Shown here: piece by piece, positions 16,665-25,224 of the stretch
Layout of the letters: every line of letters starts with the position of its first letter
Numbering within the stretch: the first letter of the stretch is position 1
DNA from: Candidatus Obscuribacterales bacterium
GTDB lineage: Bacteria > Cyanobacteriota > Vampirovibrionia > Obscuribacterales > Obscuribacteraceae
Length of the DNA: 64,000 bases
Reading direction: 5' to 3'
NCBI GenBank assembly: GCA_020050835.1
Contig: JAGVKB010000067.1
Span: 1-64,000, forward strand
Made by a program: the position numbers and the translations under genes
Notes under the pieces: model-generated
The model's input: the letters and a program-made list of their open reading frames with translations, nothing else
Told to the model about the DNA's origin: nothing
The model's database searches: none

Positions 16665-18719
16665 ATGGCTAGAAGCGCTGCAAGTGTAAGCAGAGTCTTG
16701 CCGGTAACGGAAGAGGCATTTCTTGAAATCGGAGTTGTTGTTCTAAGAGGACTCCAGTATGTAATCGATGACAGCAATGACAGGCTCCAGCAAATCTCAG
16801 CCAACTGTTCTCATTCAGAGCAGCACGGGCGGGACATGTGGCGATATCGATTTAATGCTCAAATGAGCTGGAGACGAGTCGACCAAGGCTTAGAGATTAC
16901 TGTGTCGATAACAGAGTCGCAATCACCCACGCAAATCAACGAGTGTAAAAGGAGATGTGAAGAGATTTGTTCTGCCTTAGAGGCTGCAGTAGAGCAAGTG
17001 AATCAGCGGAGCCAAAGTGAGTGTCCCAGGACAACAAATGGCAGTGCAGCTTGGGCAACGAGAGACGAGCTAATTGCCGCTGGTTATCTTCCCGATGTCA
17101 CTGCCGACTTTGCCGATCGATCTGGTCGCTTCCTGGTTGGACGGGTCGGTGATACTGACCTGCTGATTACTGAAGAGCACACGCACCGCCATGTCCTCAT
17201 CTGTGGTCCGACCGGCTGCGGGAAATCCAGTGGGATTTTCATTCCCAATCTAATTGAAAGGCTTGGAACTTCCGCGATTGTTACTGAAGCTACAGCAGGG
17301 AGTGTTATTCCAAATTTGTACAAGAACACTGCCGGATGGCGAGCGCTATCCGGCCAGGAGATCTTCTACTTCAATCAAAATGACCCGGCTAGCACCAGAA
17401 TGAATCCGCTAGATATGGTTCAGTCTTTCGATGATGCCATTCACATTGCCAATCTCATTGTCTTGAACAGCACGTTACCGAACAATGTGGCAGATCAAAT
17501 CTGGCAACAATCAGAGACGCATCTGCTTACAGCACTTATCTGGCATACCTGTGGAGAACGACGAGGCAAGGACCTGGCCTGCGAAGGAGACAACGCCAAT
17601 CTTGGATTCATTAGGCGACTTCTAAGACTAGGCCCGCAAGGAATCGGCGCTCAGTTGACTTCAAGTAAGCGCGAACTGGCAAGACTTGAGTACTTTGCTT
17701 TCCTGAAGAACACGAGTCCTAATTTCCGATTTGGAGTTGTCTCTGGTCTAATGCAGCGATTGAATCTCTGGACAAGTCCAAAGGTTCAAGCTCTTACTGC
17801 AGTAACAGATTTCTGTCCCAGCGATTTGGGAAGGAAATTGTTCACCTTCTATCTTGCAACTTCAATTCACCGCCCGGAGGACAAGCCGCTGGCTGCCTTA
17901 ATGTTCAATTTCGTGCTGGATCTAGTTCTCCAGCAGGAGTTCGAGCATCCGTTGACCTTATTGCTCGATGAGTTCGCAAACTACGGCTATATCCCCGCAT
18001 TCCCTGACAAGTTGACTGTAATTCGAAATCGAAAGATTGGAGTTGTTCTGGGAATTCAGGATTTTGTGCAGCTAAAGAAAGTTTATCGGGAGGACGATGC
18101 AAAGCTATTGTTTACGCAGCCTGGCACAAGGATCTTCTTTAGACCGCAGGATAGCTTTACTGCTCAGAGAATCAGTCTCGATCTCGGCTACTCCACTCTC
18201 TACACGCGTAAGGTAAACAGTCGGGGACATGTCGATGAACGAGAACAGCCAAGACTGCTCTTAGATTCTTCGGAGGTCATCCGGCTGCCTCAAGACAAGA
18301 TCATCGTCTTTCTTCCGGCTACGAACCCGGTAGTAGCAACGAAGTTCCACTGGAAAGATCATCTGGAGGCAACGCAAGTCAGTCCTCCCGATCGACCCGA
18401 ACAGCCGACTGAGGCTGTTGGCGACTCATTCGTTGAGCCCGAGAGCTTCCAAAGTCCTGACCAGAAGCCCGAAACAGAAATGGAGGTCCCAGACAATGGT
18501 ACTTCACCAGATTCTGGAGACAAGAAGACGGCATCCGACAAGACCGTTCGCAGCAAAGCACCGCCAACACCTGAGTCTCCATGGCATGACCAGCAAGATG
18601 ACTCTGGTGTCGATGGCTCTTCTGACTGGACAGATGACGAATTAGTCCAGTACGAATCTGAAATCAGCCACTCTTGGACTTCTGACGATTGGCCCGAAGG
18701 TCATCCGAGTAGCCAATAA
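16665..18719 (+). CDS. Type IV coupling protein (VirD4/TraG family)
   Basis: A 684-residue ATPase. Walker A is GPTGCGKSS at residues 181-189, Walker B is LTLLLDEFANYG near 430, and downstream TQPGTRIFFRPQDSFTAQRIS and the QPRLLLDSSEVIRLP region match the TraM-recognition part of TraG/VirD4 proteins. These hexameric motors pass relaxase-DNA to a type IV secretion pore. The usual N-terminal membrane helices are absent; instead there is a 120-residue soluble N-domain. The last 120 residues are acidic and disordered. No VirB4 or other pore gene is present in the window, so the element is mobilisable rather than self-transmissible on this evidence. Confidence 0.88.
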   Translation: MARSAASVSRVLPVTEEAFLEIGVVVLRGLQYVIDDSNDRLQQISANCSHSEQHGRDMWRYRFNAQMSWRRVDQGLEITVSITESQSPTQINECKRRCEEICSALEAAVEQVNQRSQSECPRTTNGSAAWATRDELIAAGYLPDVTADFADRSGRFLVGRVGDTDLLITEEHTHRHVLICGPTGCGKSSGIFIPNLIERLGTSAIVTEATAGSVIPNLYKNTAGWRALSGQEIFYFNQNDPASTRMNPLDMVQSFDDAIHIANLIVLNSTLPNNVADQIWQQSETHLLTALIWHTCGERRGKDLACEGDNANLGFIRRLLRLGPQGIGAQLTSSKRELARLEYFAFLKNTSPNFRFGVVSGLMQRLNLWTSPKVQALTAVTDFCPSDLGRKLFTFYLATSIHRPEDKPLAALMFNFVLDLVLQQEFEHPLTLLLDEFANYGYIPAFPDKLTVIRNRKIGVVLGIQDFVQLKKVYREDDAKLLFTQPGTRIFFRPQDSFTAQRISLDLGYSTLYTRKVNSRGHVDEREQPRLLLDSSEVIRLPQDKIIVFLPATNPVVATKFHWKDHLEATQVSPPDRPEQPTEAVGDSFVEPESFQSPDQKPETEMEVPDNGTSPDSGDKKTASDKTVRSKAPPTPESPWHDQQDDSGVDGSSDWTDDELVQYESEISHSWTSDDWPEGHPSSQ

Positions 18720-18779
18720 CTACAAACTGTTTGTTCAAAAAAACCAAAATTCACACAATGCAAATTGGAAGGAGAGAAT

Positions 18780-19400
18780 ATGTCCAAACGAATACGAGCG
18801 CCGAAACCGGAATGGAAAATCGCATATATGCAGGGTTTAAGGTTTGTCGCCAAAGGAAAACGGCACTATCCTTCGGCCGAAGAATCATTTATCTCAGCGC
18901 TAAAACTAATGGCACAAGCACCAGAATCAGTTTATCCTGGTGACGAATGCGATTTGTTGCTCAAGCTCGATTTCATCTACGAAAGGCTCGGCTATCTAGA
19001 GTTATGTCACTTCCTTCTAGCGGCAATCCTCCAACTGCTAGACCTTGAACCAATGACCTTTTCCATAATGTCAACGTACTTGGCTGTTTCTGACAGATAT
19101 AGCGAATTAGGCAATAGCACAAAGGCATTGCTGATTTGCGATCAGGTTCTGGCCCGGCTCAAAATTGGAAATCGCCTATTCAATGACCTTATGATTGCCG
19201 AAGTAGTTCAGTGGAAGGAAATAGTGACAAAATGCTATGAACCAACGGCTTGCAAGCTCCAAGAGTACCGACAACTTATGCCGGCGCTTGTAAATCGAGT
19301 TTCGGGCCCTTCGTCGGCTACTTCTAAACTAGCTCCGGGAACAGCAGTCGTCGTTACGACGTCACAATCAATCAAGCCATTAAATTTAAACGACCGCTGA
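18780..19400 (+). CDS. TPR-like helical protein of the mobilisation operon
   Basis: A 206-residue protein; ATG 18780 follows AAGGAGAG. The alternation of helices with phrases such as AEESFISALKLM, LLLKLDFIYERLGYLELCHFLLAAIL and STKALLICDQVLARL suggests three or four degenerate tetratricopeptide repeats. The C-terminus is Ser/Thr-rich and unstructured. It is the last gene of the run after the coupling protein; a partner-binding role is inferred only from the fold. Confidence 0.6.
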   Translation: MSKRIRAPKPEWKIAYMQGLRFVAKGKRHYPSAEESFISALKLMAQAPESVYPGDECDLLLKLDFIYERLGYLELCHFLLAAILQLLDLEPMTFSIMSTYLAVSDRYSELGNSTKALLICDQVLARLKIGNRLFNDLMIAEVVQWKEIVTKCYEPTACKLQEYRQLMPALVNRVSGPSSATSKLAPGTAVVVTTSQSIKPLNLNDR

Positions 19401-19582
19401 TTTGCGGATGTTTTCTCGGCATGATGTTGAATAGATTCCATCATGCACTCTAGATGTCTATTGTGAGTTGGTTCGTAACCAATCACAAATTCAACTCAAA
19501 CCAGTGCTGCGCCTGAGCCGGAACTATGTTGCCGCGCAATTGGCCAGTACTGAAACAAATGATTCAAAACAAGGACACTATC

Positions 19583-19804
19583 ATGTCAGAGCATATTCAA
19601 AACGCAGGATTTTTCAACATGTTTCAATCTGATCTCTTATCTCGCCGCCAAGCCGCCGCTTATCTCGGTGTCTCTGAGCAGACTCTCGCAATATGGAAGT
19701 GCTGCGGGCGGTATCAGTTGCCTCTTGTGAAGATTGGGCGGTTGGTGAAGTACAAGAAGGCGGACTTGGATGCCTTCATTTCACGTAGGACTATAGCTGG
19801 ATAA
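19583..19804 (+). CDS. Excisionase-like helix-turn-helix protein
   Basis: A 73-residue protein. ATG 19583 is chosen over an upstream in-frame ATG at 19526 because of the AAGGA nearby and because the domain needs nothing before it. Residues 18-68 fit the MerR/Xis-type winged helix (HTH_17): LSRRQAAAYLGVSEQTLAIW, KIGRLVKYKKADLDAFI. Such proteins act as recombination directionality factors or plasmid regulators. An attachment-site-like region lies 1 kb downstream, but no integrase is visible. A clear terminator follows. Confidence 0.75.
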   Translation: MSEHIQNAGFFNMFQSDLLSRRQAAAYLGVSEQTLAIWKCCGRYQLPLVKIGRLVKYKKADLDAFISRRTIAG

Positions 19805-19829
19805 CGTCCAAGCAATTCCAAACTCGAAG

Positions 19830-19864
19830 CGATAGGGCACTGGTTTCTGGATGGTGCCCTATCG
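19830..19864 (+). terminator. Terminator after excisionase-like gene
   Basis: CGATAGGGCAC (19830-19840) pairs perfectly with GTGCCCTATCG (19854-19864), followed by TCACTTTTG. It begins 25 nt after the stop codon. Confidence 0.75.
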
Positions 19865-20286
19865 TCACTTTTGACGATCAGCTCGGACTCCACTCGGGAT
19901 AGTGCCAATATTAGCAATTCGAGAATCATCAGAATGCGCCGGCAAATGGTTCGTGCTAATGTCAGGTCCAATACGTCTTGAAACCACAGTGGAAACAATT
20001 GAGATAGGACGCGCGCCGGTACTCTCAAGTTGAATTGTTCCGGTCCAACATCTCTGTTCGCTGGACTAGGCAAAATGGCTCTTTTGTCTAACTGTTGACA
20101 GCTTAGAAGAGAGATGCAGCATGGCTGCCGTTAAAGCGTAAAGCCAACGTCGTCGCGTTGCGTGCTTGATCTCTCTCCCGTAGTGGGCGGACTTCTTTCT
20201 CCACGCATACAGATCATCTTTAATCTCTCACCGCGAATGAATCTGACTTTGGTGCAACGCGCGATTTTCAGACCTCGTTAAGGCTG
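19865..20286. other. Gene-free stretch
   Basis: I see no supported gene or RNA here. Minus-strand frames run through it but overlap the excisionase-like gene and its terminator. Confidence 0.4.
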
Positions 20287-20586
20287 ATGGAATGTCGAAA
20301 GGCTCCGGTGGAAGTCGCAGATTATCTTAACAAGCTCTATCTTAAGACCTGTAGGCGTTACATTTACAGTAATGCAGGTGCATTTGACTGGGCAAAGAAG
20401 TTACTTAGCGAGAACCCAGACTGGGCGCGTCCGTCTAAGTCTGGTTTGGAGTGCTCGGGCCCGTTCACGCAGGGAGTTCAAGAAATGCTAAATGAGTCTT
20501 TGCCGAACCCAGAGCATGTACTTTACGGGGGCTGTCCAGACGAAAACCACAGTTGGAAAATTCGGGAAATGATCGGTCAGCCATAA
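20287..20586 (+). CDS. Possible hypothetical protein (99 residues)
   Basis: An open frame from ATG 20287 with only a weak AAGG upstream. The sequence is protein-like (LYLKTCRRYIYSNAGAFDW, NPDWARPSKSG) with a Cys/Trp-rich C-terminus, but no family is recognised. It could be a remnant of a longer gene. Confidence 0.4.
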   Translation: MECRKAPVEVADYLNKLYLKTCRRYIYSNAGAFDWAKKLLSENPDWARPSKSGLECSGPFTQGVQEMLNESLPNPEHVLYGGCPDENHSWKIREMIGQP

Positions 20587-20827
20587 CTCTGAGTTATTGA
20601 TTGCCAGCTCGTTAATCGCTCTGCTGTCCTGGATTTAATCGGAGAAAGCTATCGCGCTGAAAGCGTCAAACAACGAAACAAAATTCGAATGGCGAGTATA
20701 TTCATTGTGCGCACCGCATATGGTGCTTGCCTGGGGAAAGGAATGAATCTGCTGCTTCTTCTTAAAAGAATGCTGCATCAGGAGCCATTGTTGGACATTT
20801 CTTATCATTACTCGAAGTTTCTCTATA

Positions 20828-20848
20828 ATGGGCCGCCGATGGGCCGCC
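20828..20848. repeat. 11-bp tandem repeat, left arm of attP-like site
   Basis: ATGGGCCGCC occurs twice with an 11-bp period. Together with the similar pair at 21111-21132 it flanks the tRNA-Arg fragment, as arm-type integrase sites flank a core site. Confidence 0.55.
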
Positions 20849-20880
20849 AACCCAATTTTACTCTCTCCAAAAATCAAAAA

Positions 20881-20916
20881 CCATCGGCTGAAATGCCGAT
20901 GGTCTAAGGGTTTTTT
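20881..20916 (+). terminator. Intrinsic terminator next to the tRNA fragment
   Basis: CCATCGGC (20881-20888) pairs with GCCGATGG (20895-20902); six T residues follow at 20911-20916 after an 8-nt spacer. Confidence 0.7.
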
Positions 20917-20920
20917 CATT

Positions 20921-20962
20921 CCTGCCCGGCAAGACTCGAACTTGCGACCTCATGGTTCGTAG
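20921..20962 (-). other. tRNA-Arg(ACG) 3'-half fragment (attachment-site core)
   Basis: Read on the minus strand, the sequence starts at the anticodon loop (CTACGAA), continues with the 3' side of the anticodon stem (CCATG), the variable loop, a complete T arm (GCAAG-TTCGAGT-CTTGC) and the 3' acceptor strand CGGGCAG plus discriminator. The 5' half is absent: the bases before the loop do not pair with CCATG and no D arm follows. Similarity stopping exactly at the anticodon loop is the usual signature of a tyrosine-integrase core site. Confidence 0.75.
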
Positions 20963-21110
20963 CGCAATCATCGTCCGTATCCTTCCATATGTCCAATATT
21001 TACCGAACATAGGTTGACATTGCCAGCAACCCATCTATGTCAAACACGATACCAGCAATGGTGCCGGTCCTTGTCTATTTGTTTTTGAAACTTCCCGGAA
21101 ATTCCTGCCT

Positions 21111-21132
21111 ATTAGGCCACCATTAGGCCACC
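21111..21132. repeat. 11-bp tandem repeat, right arm of attP-like site
   Basis: ATTAGGCCACC occurs twice back to back. It resembles the left pair (GGCCGCC versus GGCCACC) and has the same 11-bp period and orientation. Confidence 0.55.
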
Positions 21133-21159
21133 GGACGAAGTCTTGTTCTCTGAAAACCT

Positions 21160-21232
21160 AGCGGGCGAGGAGTCTCGAACTCCCGACCTACAGCTTGGGA
21201 AGCTGTCGCTCTACCAACTGAGCTACACCCGC
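21160..21232 (-). tRNA. tRNA-Gly (anticodon CCC)
   Basis: On the minus strand the cloverleaf is complete: acceptor GCGGGTG with CGCCCGC, D arm GTAGCTCAGTTGGTAGAGC, anticodon stem ACAGC/GCTGT around loop TTCCCAA, and T arm GGGAG-TTCGAGA-CTCCT (one mismatch at the last position). The 3' CCA is not encoded. It marks the border between the accessory left part and the core genes to the right. Confidence 0.95.
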
Positions 21233-21348
21233 ATGTGTATATCCATTCTAACAAAACCACTACAAGACAACAATAATGCAGCCCCAAATCTCTTGAAAAC
21301 CAAACGGCAAACTAGAGCCCAATTAGATTGAACAATTCAAGGGAGCGG

Positions 21349-21966
21349 TTAGCTCGCACTCGCCCTCTTTTTCTCGGCAACCAGTGAGTTCATCTTGGTG
21401 GACCAGGCCTCGACGTTTTCAAAGTTCTTGGCGTAATCGAAAACGACATTTGTCGAAATCGAACTACTCGTACAACGCAGTTTCCACTGGTTTTCCGCCA
21501 CCGGATTGATTTCGACTTCCATATTCTCGCCCGGCGACTTCCAGGTAATTCCGGTCGAAGCCCTGATCAACAAGTGCTCCAGATCTTCATTTACTCGCTT
21601 TACGGCAGGCACCGCCAGTAGTGCCTGCCTGCAAACACCGGTCAACTCTTTAAGAGTCCCGTCAAATAACAATTCTCTGGTCTGTTCGAGATCCCAAATC
21701 TCTCTGTACTTTCCTTTGGCAAGAAACAGGTGCGCAGTAAGATCGAGCGGCAAGAACACGCAAACCAGTAAGATACCAAAGACCATACCGAGTCCGAAGC
21801 CGGTTTTGATGGCGGTAACGAAGGGATGCGGATCATGATAAATAACGACAGCCGCAATGAAGGCCAACAAACCAACGCCACCGCCGAATCCAAATAGGCT
21901 GACTATTACTGCTCGAACAATTCTGCCGAAATAGCGCTGCATAAACTCAGCTGCTTCGCCCTCCAA
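21349..21966 (-). CDS. Hypothetical membrane protein with soluble C-terminal domain
   Basis: A 205-residue protein with two membrane helices (about 18-42 and 52-75) and a 120-residue cytoplasmic or periplasmic domain that looks like an alpha/beta lipid- or ligand-binding fold (ITWKSPGENMEVEINPVAENQ). No family is recognised. It is the last gene of a minus-strand group that begins at the TPR gene (24272). Confidence 0.65.
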   Translation of the reverse strand: MEGEAAEFMQRYFGRIVRAVIVSLFGFGGGVGLLAFIAAVVIYHDPHPFVTAIKTGFGLGMVFGILLVCVFLPLDLTAHLFLAKGKYREIWDLEQTRELLFDGTLKELTGVCRQALLAVPAVKRVNEDLEHLLIRASTGITWKSPGENMEVEINPVAENQWKLRCTSSSISTNVVFDYAKNFENVEAWSTKMNSLVAEKKRASAS

Positions 21967-22032
21967 AGCCCCACCGTACTGCTACAACGGCATAAGCTCC
22001 ACCGGGCGAAGCGGGCAACCAGGCCCAAGTGT

Positions 22033-22158
22033 TCATACAGATTCTTCCGGCTCACGCTGTTTCAGGTACCAGCGGACAAAGCGGTACACCATATACAGCG
22101 GCGGTCCTACGACCAGCAGGGCAAACAACTTATCAATCAAACCAAAAATGTTTCTCAT
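22033..22158 (-). CDS. Small membrane protein (41 residues)
   Basis: ATG at 22158 lies 2 nt after the stop of the gene at 22161, so translation is probably coupled. The product has one hydrophobic helix (LIDKLFALLVVGPPLYMVY) followed by a basic and then acidic tail (FVRWYLKQREPEESV). No family is known to me; the topology suggests a single-pass inner-membrane protein. Confidence 0.55.
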   Translation of the reverse strand: MRNIFGLIDKLFALLVVGPPLYMVYRFVRWYLKQREPEESV

Positions 22159-22160
22159 AA

Positions 22161-22577
22161 CTACTCGTCATCCGACAACTGACACGACTCATCATCCTCA
22201 GCTAATTTAACACCTTCAGCCTCGATATCCTGAACATCTACCGTCTCCAGTTCAAGTTCCTCAACATCGATAGCCTGTGTAGTCTCCCGCTCTTCCGGCA
22301 CGAATTCACCGGCTATAAGCGCAGCTTCTTGCTGAGCTTTTTCCGTGGCCAGCGCCAAGCGCGCTGCTGCCTTCTCTGCCGTAGTTCTGCGGGGATACAG
22401 CCGAGCGCGACATTTGGAGCAGAAACAATAGCTACCTTCACTTAAGTGTCCGAGATCAGCGGTTTTGAATCCAATCGGGAGATAGGCCTTTGTCGCGACT
22501 AAACGGCGCTCAAGCCCTTTCAGCTTCCGCTGATAGATTTTGATGAATTCGTGACGGCAAGGCGTTTCTGCGCTCAT
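22161..22577 (-). CDS. Hypothetical protein with CxxC zinc-finger-like motif
   Basis: A 138-residue protein; ATG 22577 is preferred over a TTG at 22595. The N-terminal half has basic helices and a knuckle YCFCSKCRARLYPRR, which with Cys7/His8 near the N-terminus could bind zinc. The C-terminal half is a helix followed by a very acidic tail ending SDDE. This layout, basic/zinc head and acidic tail, suggests nucleic-acid or ribosome binding, but the function is unknown. Confidence 0.6.
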   Translation of the reverse strand: MSAETPCRHEFIKIYQRKLKGLERRLVATKAYLPIGFKTADLGHLSEGSYCFCSKCRARLYPRRTTAEKAAARLALATEKAQQEAALIAGEFVPEERETTQAIDVEELELETVDVQDIEAEGVKLAEDDESCQLSDDE

Positions 22578-22721
22578 GGTTAGTAAAGGAGGCAAGGGAA
22601 AGGGATGCGCAGATTGGTAGCGCGCCTATAAGTCTAACATTTATAGTGCTCACATCGACCGCTCACGCGCACGCCGACCGGAGCGGCAAACAGAGGACCA
22701 GAGAACGCCTGGCGGCGCGGC

Positions 22722-24272
22722 TTATCGCTGCTTGACCACCGGCAGCTCTTTGAGCAGACGACCGCGCCAGAAGATGATTACAGCCAGCTGGTGATCTGCC
22801 TTTACAGTGTTAGGACAGGAGAAGTAAAGCGAGCGAGTCGTCCCCGGTTGGAACGGCGGCGATGAGGGCCCGCAAACCGGCAGCGTAATCGAGCCGTTTC
22901 GGGTCTTTCTCGTGTTGTCGTAGAAGACGGCGGTCAAGGACAGATCGGTAACCGGCAACCCGCATATATTCTTGATTGCAATCTCGCCTTCCGGGGTCAG
23001 GCTGCCCTTGGCCAACCAGATTTTAGAAGAAGTCAGCGCAATCGGCGGCACGCGCGGGTCCCATTTCGGCACCTGACTCTTTCCTTGGTCCGAGGCGGTT
23101 TCATCAACCTGTCCGTTCTTCTCCTCCTCCTCCTTCATCTCCTCTTTCTTGTCGAGCAGCGCGATCATCTCCGTTATCCTTGCGCCATGGCCGCGCGCTG
23201 AGATTGATTCCTGCACGCGACCTTGCTTGGCCAGGAGCACCGCCCAGTTCAATAAGATTCGCTCTAAGTCTTTCAACAAGACAAGATCCTTTGGACGGAG
23301 CTTGCGAGCGTCCTCGAGCGCTTTCACAGCGCCTGCCTGGTTGTTCAGCTTCTCATCGACCGAAGCTAAGAGCTGATAGTTTTCGACGCTGCGTTCCTTG
23401 TCGGTCAACTCGAGCAATGCTTCCTGCGCCGAGACGAAATCTTTCTTTTGGAGCAATAGATCAACCAGGCGATGGCGTGACTCCAAGTTATTAGGGTCGC
23501 TGTCTTTGACTTTCTTGTAACAGTCGATCGCTTGGTCAATCTGCCCTTGCCGGGAATAAATGTTAGCCAGGGACATTCGGGTAACCGGCTCGTCCGACGC
23601 GCTCAAACTCTTCTTCAACAAGTCGATTGCTTCCTGGTCATTCTTTCGCTTCGTTTCAGCGACTGCAGCCAATTCTCGATAGGTCTCAGCCAATTTGTGT
23701 GGAACCATGCTCTTGAGCGGTTCTGAAAGACCGGGTGTCAGTTCGAGCGCCGGTGCCAAATGCTTGACCGCTTCCTCCTGGCGCCCCTCCTTGCTGTCCG
23801 CATCAGCCCAAGCAAGGTAAAGTTTTGCCCGCCCCTCCATTAAATCTTGAGCCGGCAATGCGGCTTGAGCGGAATTGAACAACCCCTCGGCCTCCTCGAA
23901 ATCGCCTTTGGATTCGTAGAAATTGGCATACGCCAAAACAACCGGCACGACCGCATCGCCAGAAAGCTTCAACCGCAATGCAGTGTCGAGCGCCGTCCGG
24001 CCTTCCCCGAGCCGCTCACAGTTTAAATAGCCTTGAGCCAACCAGGGAAAGACAGCGGAATTGTCCGGATGCTGAATAGAGAATTGCTCGAGCAGTGGTA
24101 AAGCCGCCGCCGCCTTGCCGGCACGAATCAGAGCCTGAGCGCGCGTCAATGGCGTCTCTACCGGTCGGGTGAACCAATAGATCGCCGCCAGAATAGCCGC
24201 CAGAACGAGCAGAATGCCGAGCAAATGCTTGGCACTGAAACCAGGTTTGGTGGCAAGCGGGTACTGAGTCAA
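22722..24272 (-). CDS. Membrane-anchored TPR-repeat protein
   Basis: A 516-residue protein. TTG at 24272 is the likely start: GGGAG lies 10 nt upstream, and the frame upstream of it has no other ribosome site and overlaps the divergent gene's promoter. One membrane helix lies near residues 15-34 (LLGILLVLAAILAAIYW). About eight TPR units fill residues 45-370 (for example ANIYSRQGQIDQAIDCYKK). The last 110 residues form a beta-sandwich-like domain (LTPEGEIAIKNICGLPVTDL). It is probably a periplasm-facing scaffold. Confidence 0.75.
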   Translation of the reverse strand: MTQYPLATKPGFSAKHLLGILLVLAAILAAIYWFTRPVETPLTRAQALIRAGKAAAALPLLEQFSIQHPDNSAVFPWLAQGYLNCERLGEGRTALDTALRLKLSGDAVVPVVLAYANFYESKGDFEEAEGLFNSAQAALPAQDLMEGRAKLYLAWADADSKEGRQEEAVKHLAPALELTPGLSEPLKSMVPHKLAETYRELAAVAETKRKNDQEAIDLLKKSLSASDEPVTRMSLANIYSRQGQIDQAIDCYKKVKDSDPNNLESRHRLVDLLLQKKDFVSAQEALLELTDKERSVENYQLLASVDEKLNNQAGAVKALEDARKLRPKDLVLLKDLERILLNWAVLLAKQGRVQESISARGHGARITEMIALLDKKEEMKEEEEKNGQVDETASDQGKSQVPKWDPRVPPIALTSSKIWLAKGSLTPEGEIAIKNICGLPVTDLSLTAVFYDNTRKTRNGSITLPVCGPSSPPFQPGTTRSLYFSCPNTVKADHQLAVIIFWRGRLLKELPVVKQR

Positions 24273-24341
24273 TCCTATTTTGCTCCCATCTGCCGCTAAA
24301 GAAACTGCAACAACAGTTATTTTAAATCGCCCGTTGGCAGC

Positions 24342-24347
24342 TATAAT
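24342..24347 (+). promoter_or_regulatory. -10 element of the hydrolase gene (near-leaderless transcript)
   Basis: A perfect TATAAT lies 10 nt before the ATG at 24358, so transcription would start only a few bases before the start codon. No ribosome site is visible, consistent with leaderless or nearly leaderless translation. The -35 region is weak. Confidence 0.5.
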
Positions 24348-24357
24348 GCTAACCGTT

Positions 24358-25224
24358 ATGCCAGCAGAAATAAATCTCACTCCTACCGGCGCGCAATTCG
24401 AGATTCCCTCTCAGGGAACAACCATCTCCGCCAAGTCCTGGGGTACAGCCAGCGCCTGCCGTGCGGCGGCTCTGCTCGTTCACGGTATCGGCGCACATAG
24501 CGGCTGGTTTGAAGCCTTAGCTCGCCGACTCAAAGTCAAACAGATATACACTGTAGCCTATGACCAGGTAGGGTTCGGCAAACGTCGCCAGGAAGAGCTC
24601 ACCACTTACCAGCAATGGCTGGATGACTTGAAGCTTGTTTACCAGAACTTGCAGGAGCATGTCGGCGACAAACCAATCTTTATTATGGGCAACAGCATGG
24701 GCGGGGTCGTTTCGCTCTGCGGGACGCCGTCAATCTGTCCAGCTGGATTAGTACTGTTCTCTCCTGGTTTCGAGGGGAACCCGAGTACTTTTACGCTGCC
24801 GTTTCGCCTGAAGGGCATTGCTCAAGCATTGTTAAGTCCGGATTCTGAGATTTGCCTGCCTTATAGCTGCGAAGCCTTTGTGCGAGACGAGGCGACTAGA
24901 AACTGGGTAGCAAATGATCCGGAGAGCCGGTTGCGAGTCCCAGCTAAAATGCTGCTTCAGCTGCTCAAGCTGACAAAACAAGTTGCCCCACAGGCGAAAT
25001 TGATCAAGTGCCCGGTCCTGATCGCCACGGCCGGTCGGGACAAGATTGTGGACAATCAAGCCATATCCACAGTGTTTGACATGCTCTCCGTACCGCACAA
25101 AAAAAGAAGGCATTTCGTCGATGCCTATCACGACATGATGTTCGATCCTGTCATTGACGATCTTACAAATGAAGTTGTGAACTGGATTTCAGAGTGCACT
25201 CGCAAGCTGAGCGTTGAGGTTTAA
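24358..25224 (+). CDS. Alpha/beta hydrolase (monoacylglycerol lipase-like)
   Basis: A 288-residue protein starting at ATG 24358. The oxyanion segment LLVHGIGAHSGWFEAL, the nucleophile elbow GNSMGG (Ser113), the acid in AGRDKIVD (Asp228) and the histidine in DAYHDMMFD (His258) make a complete catalytic triad of the serine-aminopeptidase/lysophospholipase type. These enzymes hydrolyse acylglycerols or lysophospholipids in the cytoplasm. The long-chain acyl-CoA ligase gene downstream would activate the freed fatty acid, which makes a small lipid-recycling module plausible. Confidence 0.82.
   Translation: MPAEINLTPTGAQFEIPSQGTTISAKSWGTASACRAAALLVHGIGAHSGWFEALARRLKVKQIYTVAYDQVGFGKRRQEELTTYQQWLDDLKLVYQNLQEHVGDKPIFIMGNSMGGVVSLCGTPSICPAGLVLFSPGFEGNPSTFTLPFRLKGIAQALLSPDSEICLPYSCEAFVRDEATRNWVANDPESRLRVPAKMLLQLLKLTKQVAPQAKLIKCPVLIATAGRDKIVDNQAISTVFDMLSVPHKKRRHFVDAYHDMMFDPVIDDLTNEVVNWISECTRKLSVEV

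Noticed and set aside
20921-21232. A tRNA-Arg gene split by a group I intron
   Set aside because: No 5' exon (acceptor strand plus D arm) is found between the fragment and tRNA-Gly, so this is a true half-tRNA, not an intron-containing gene.
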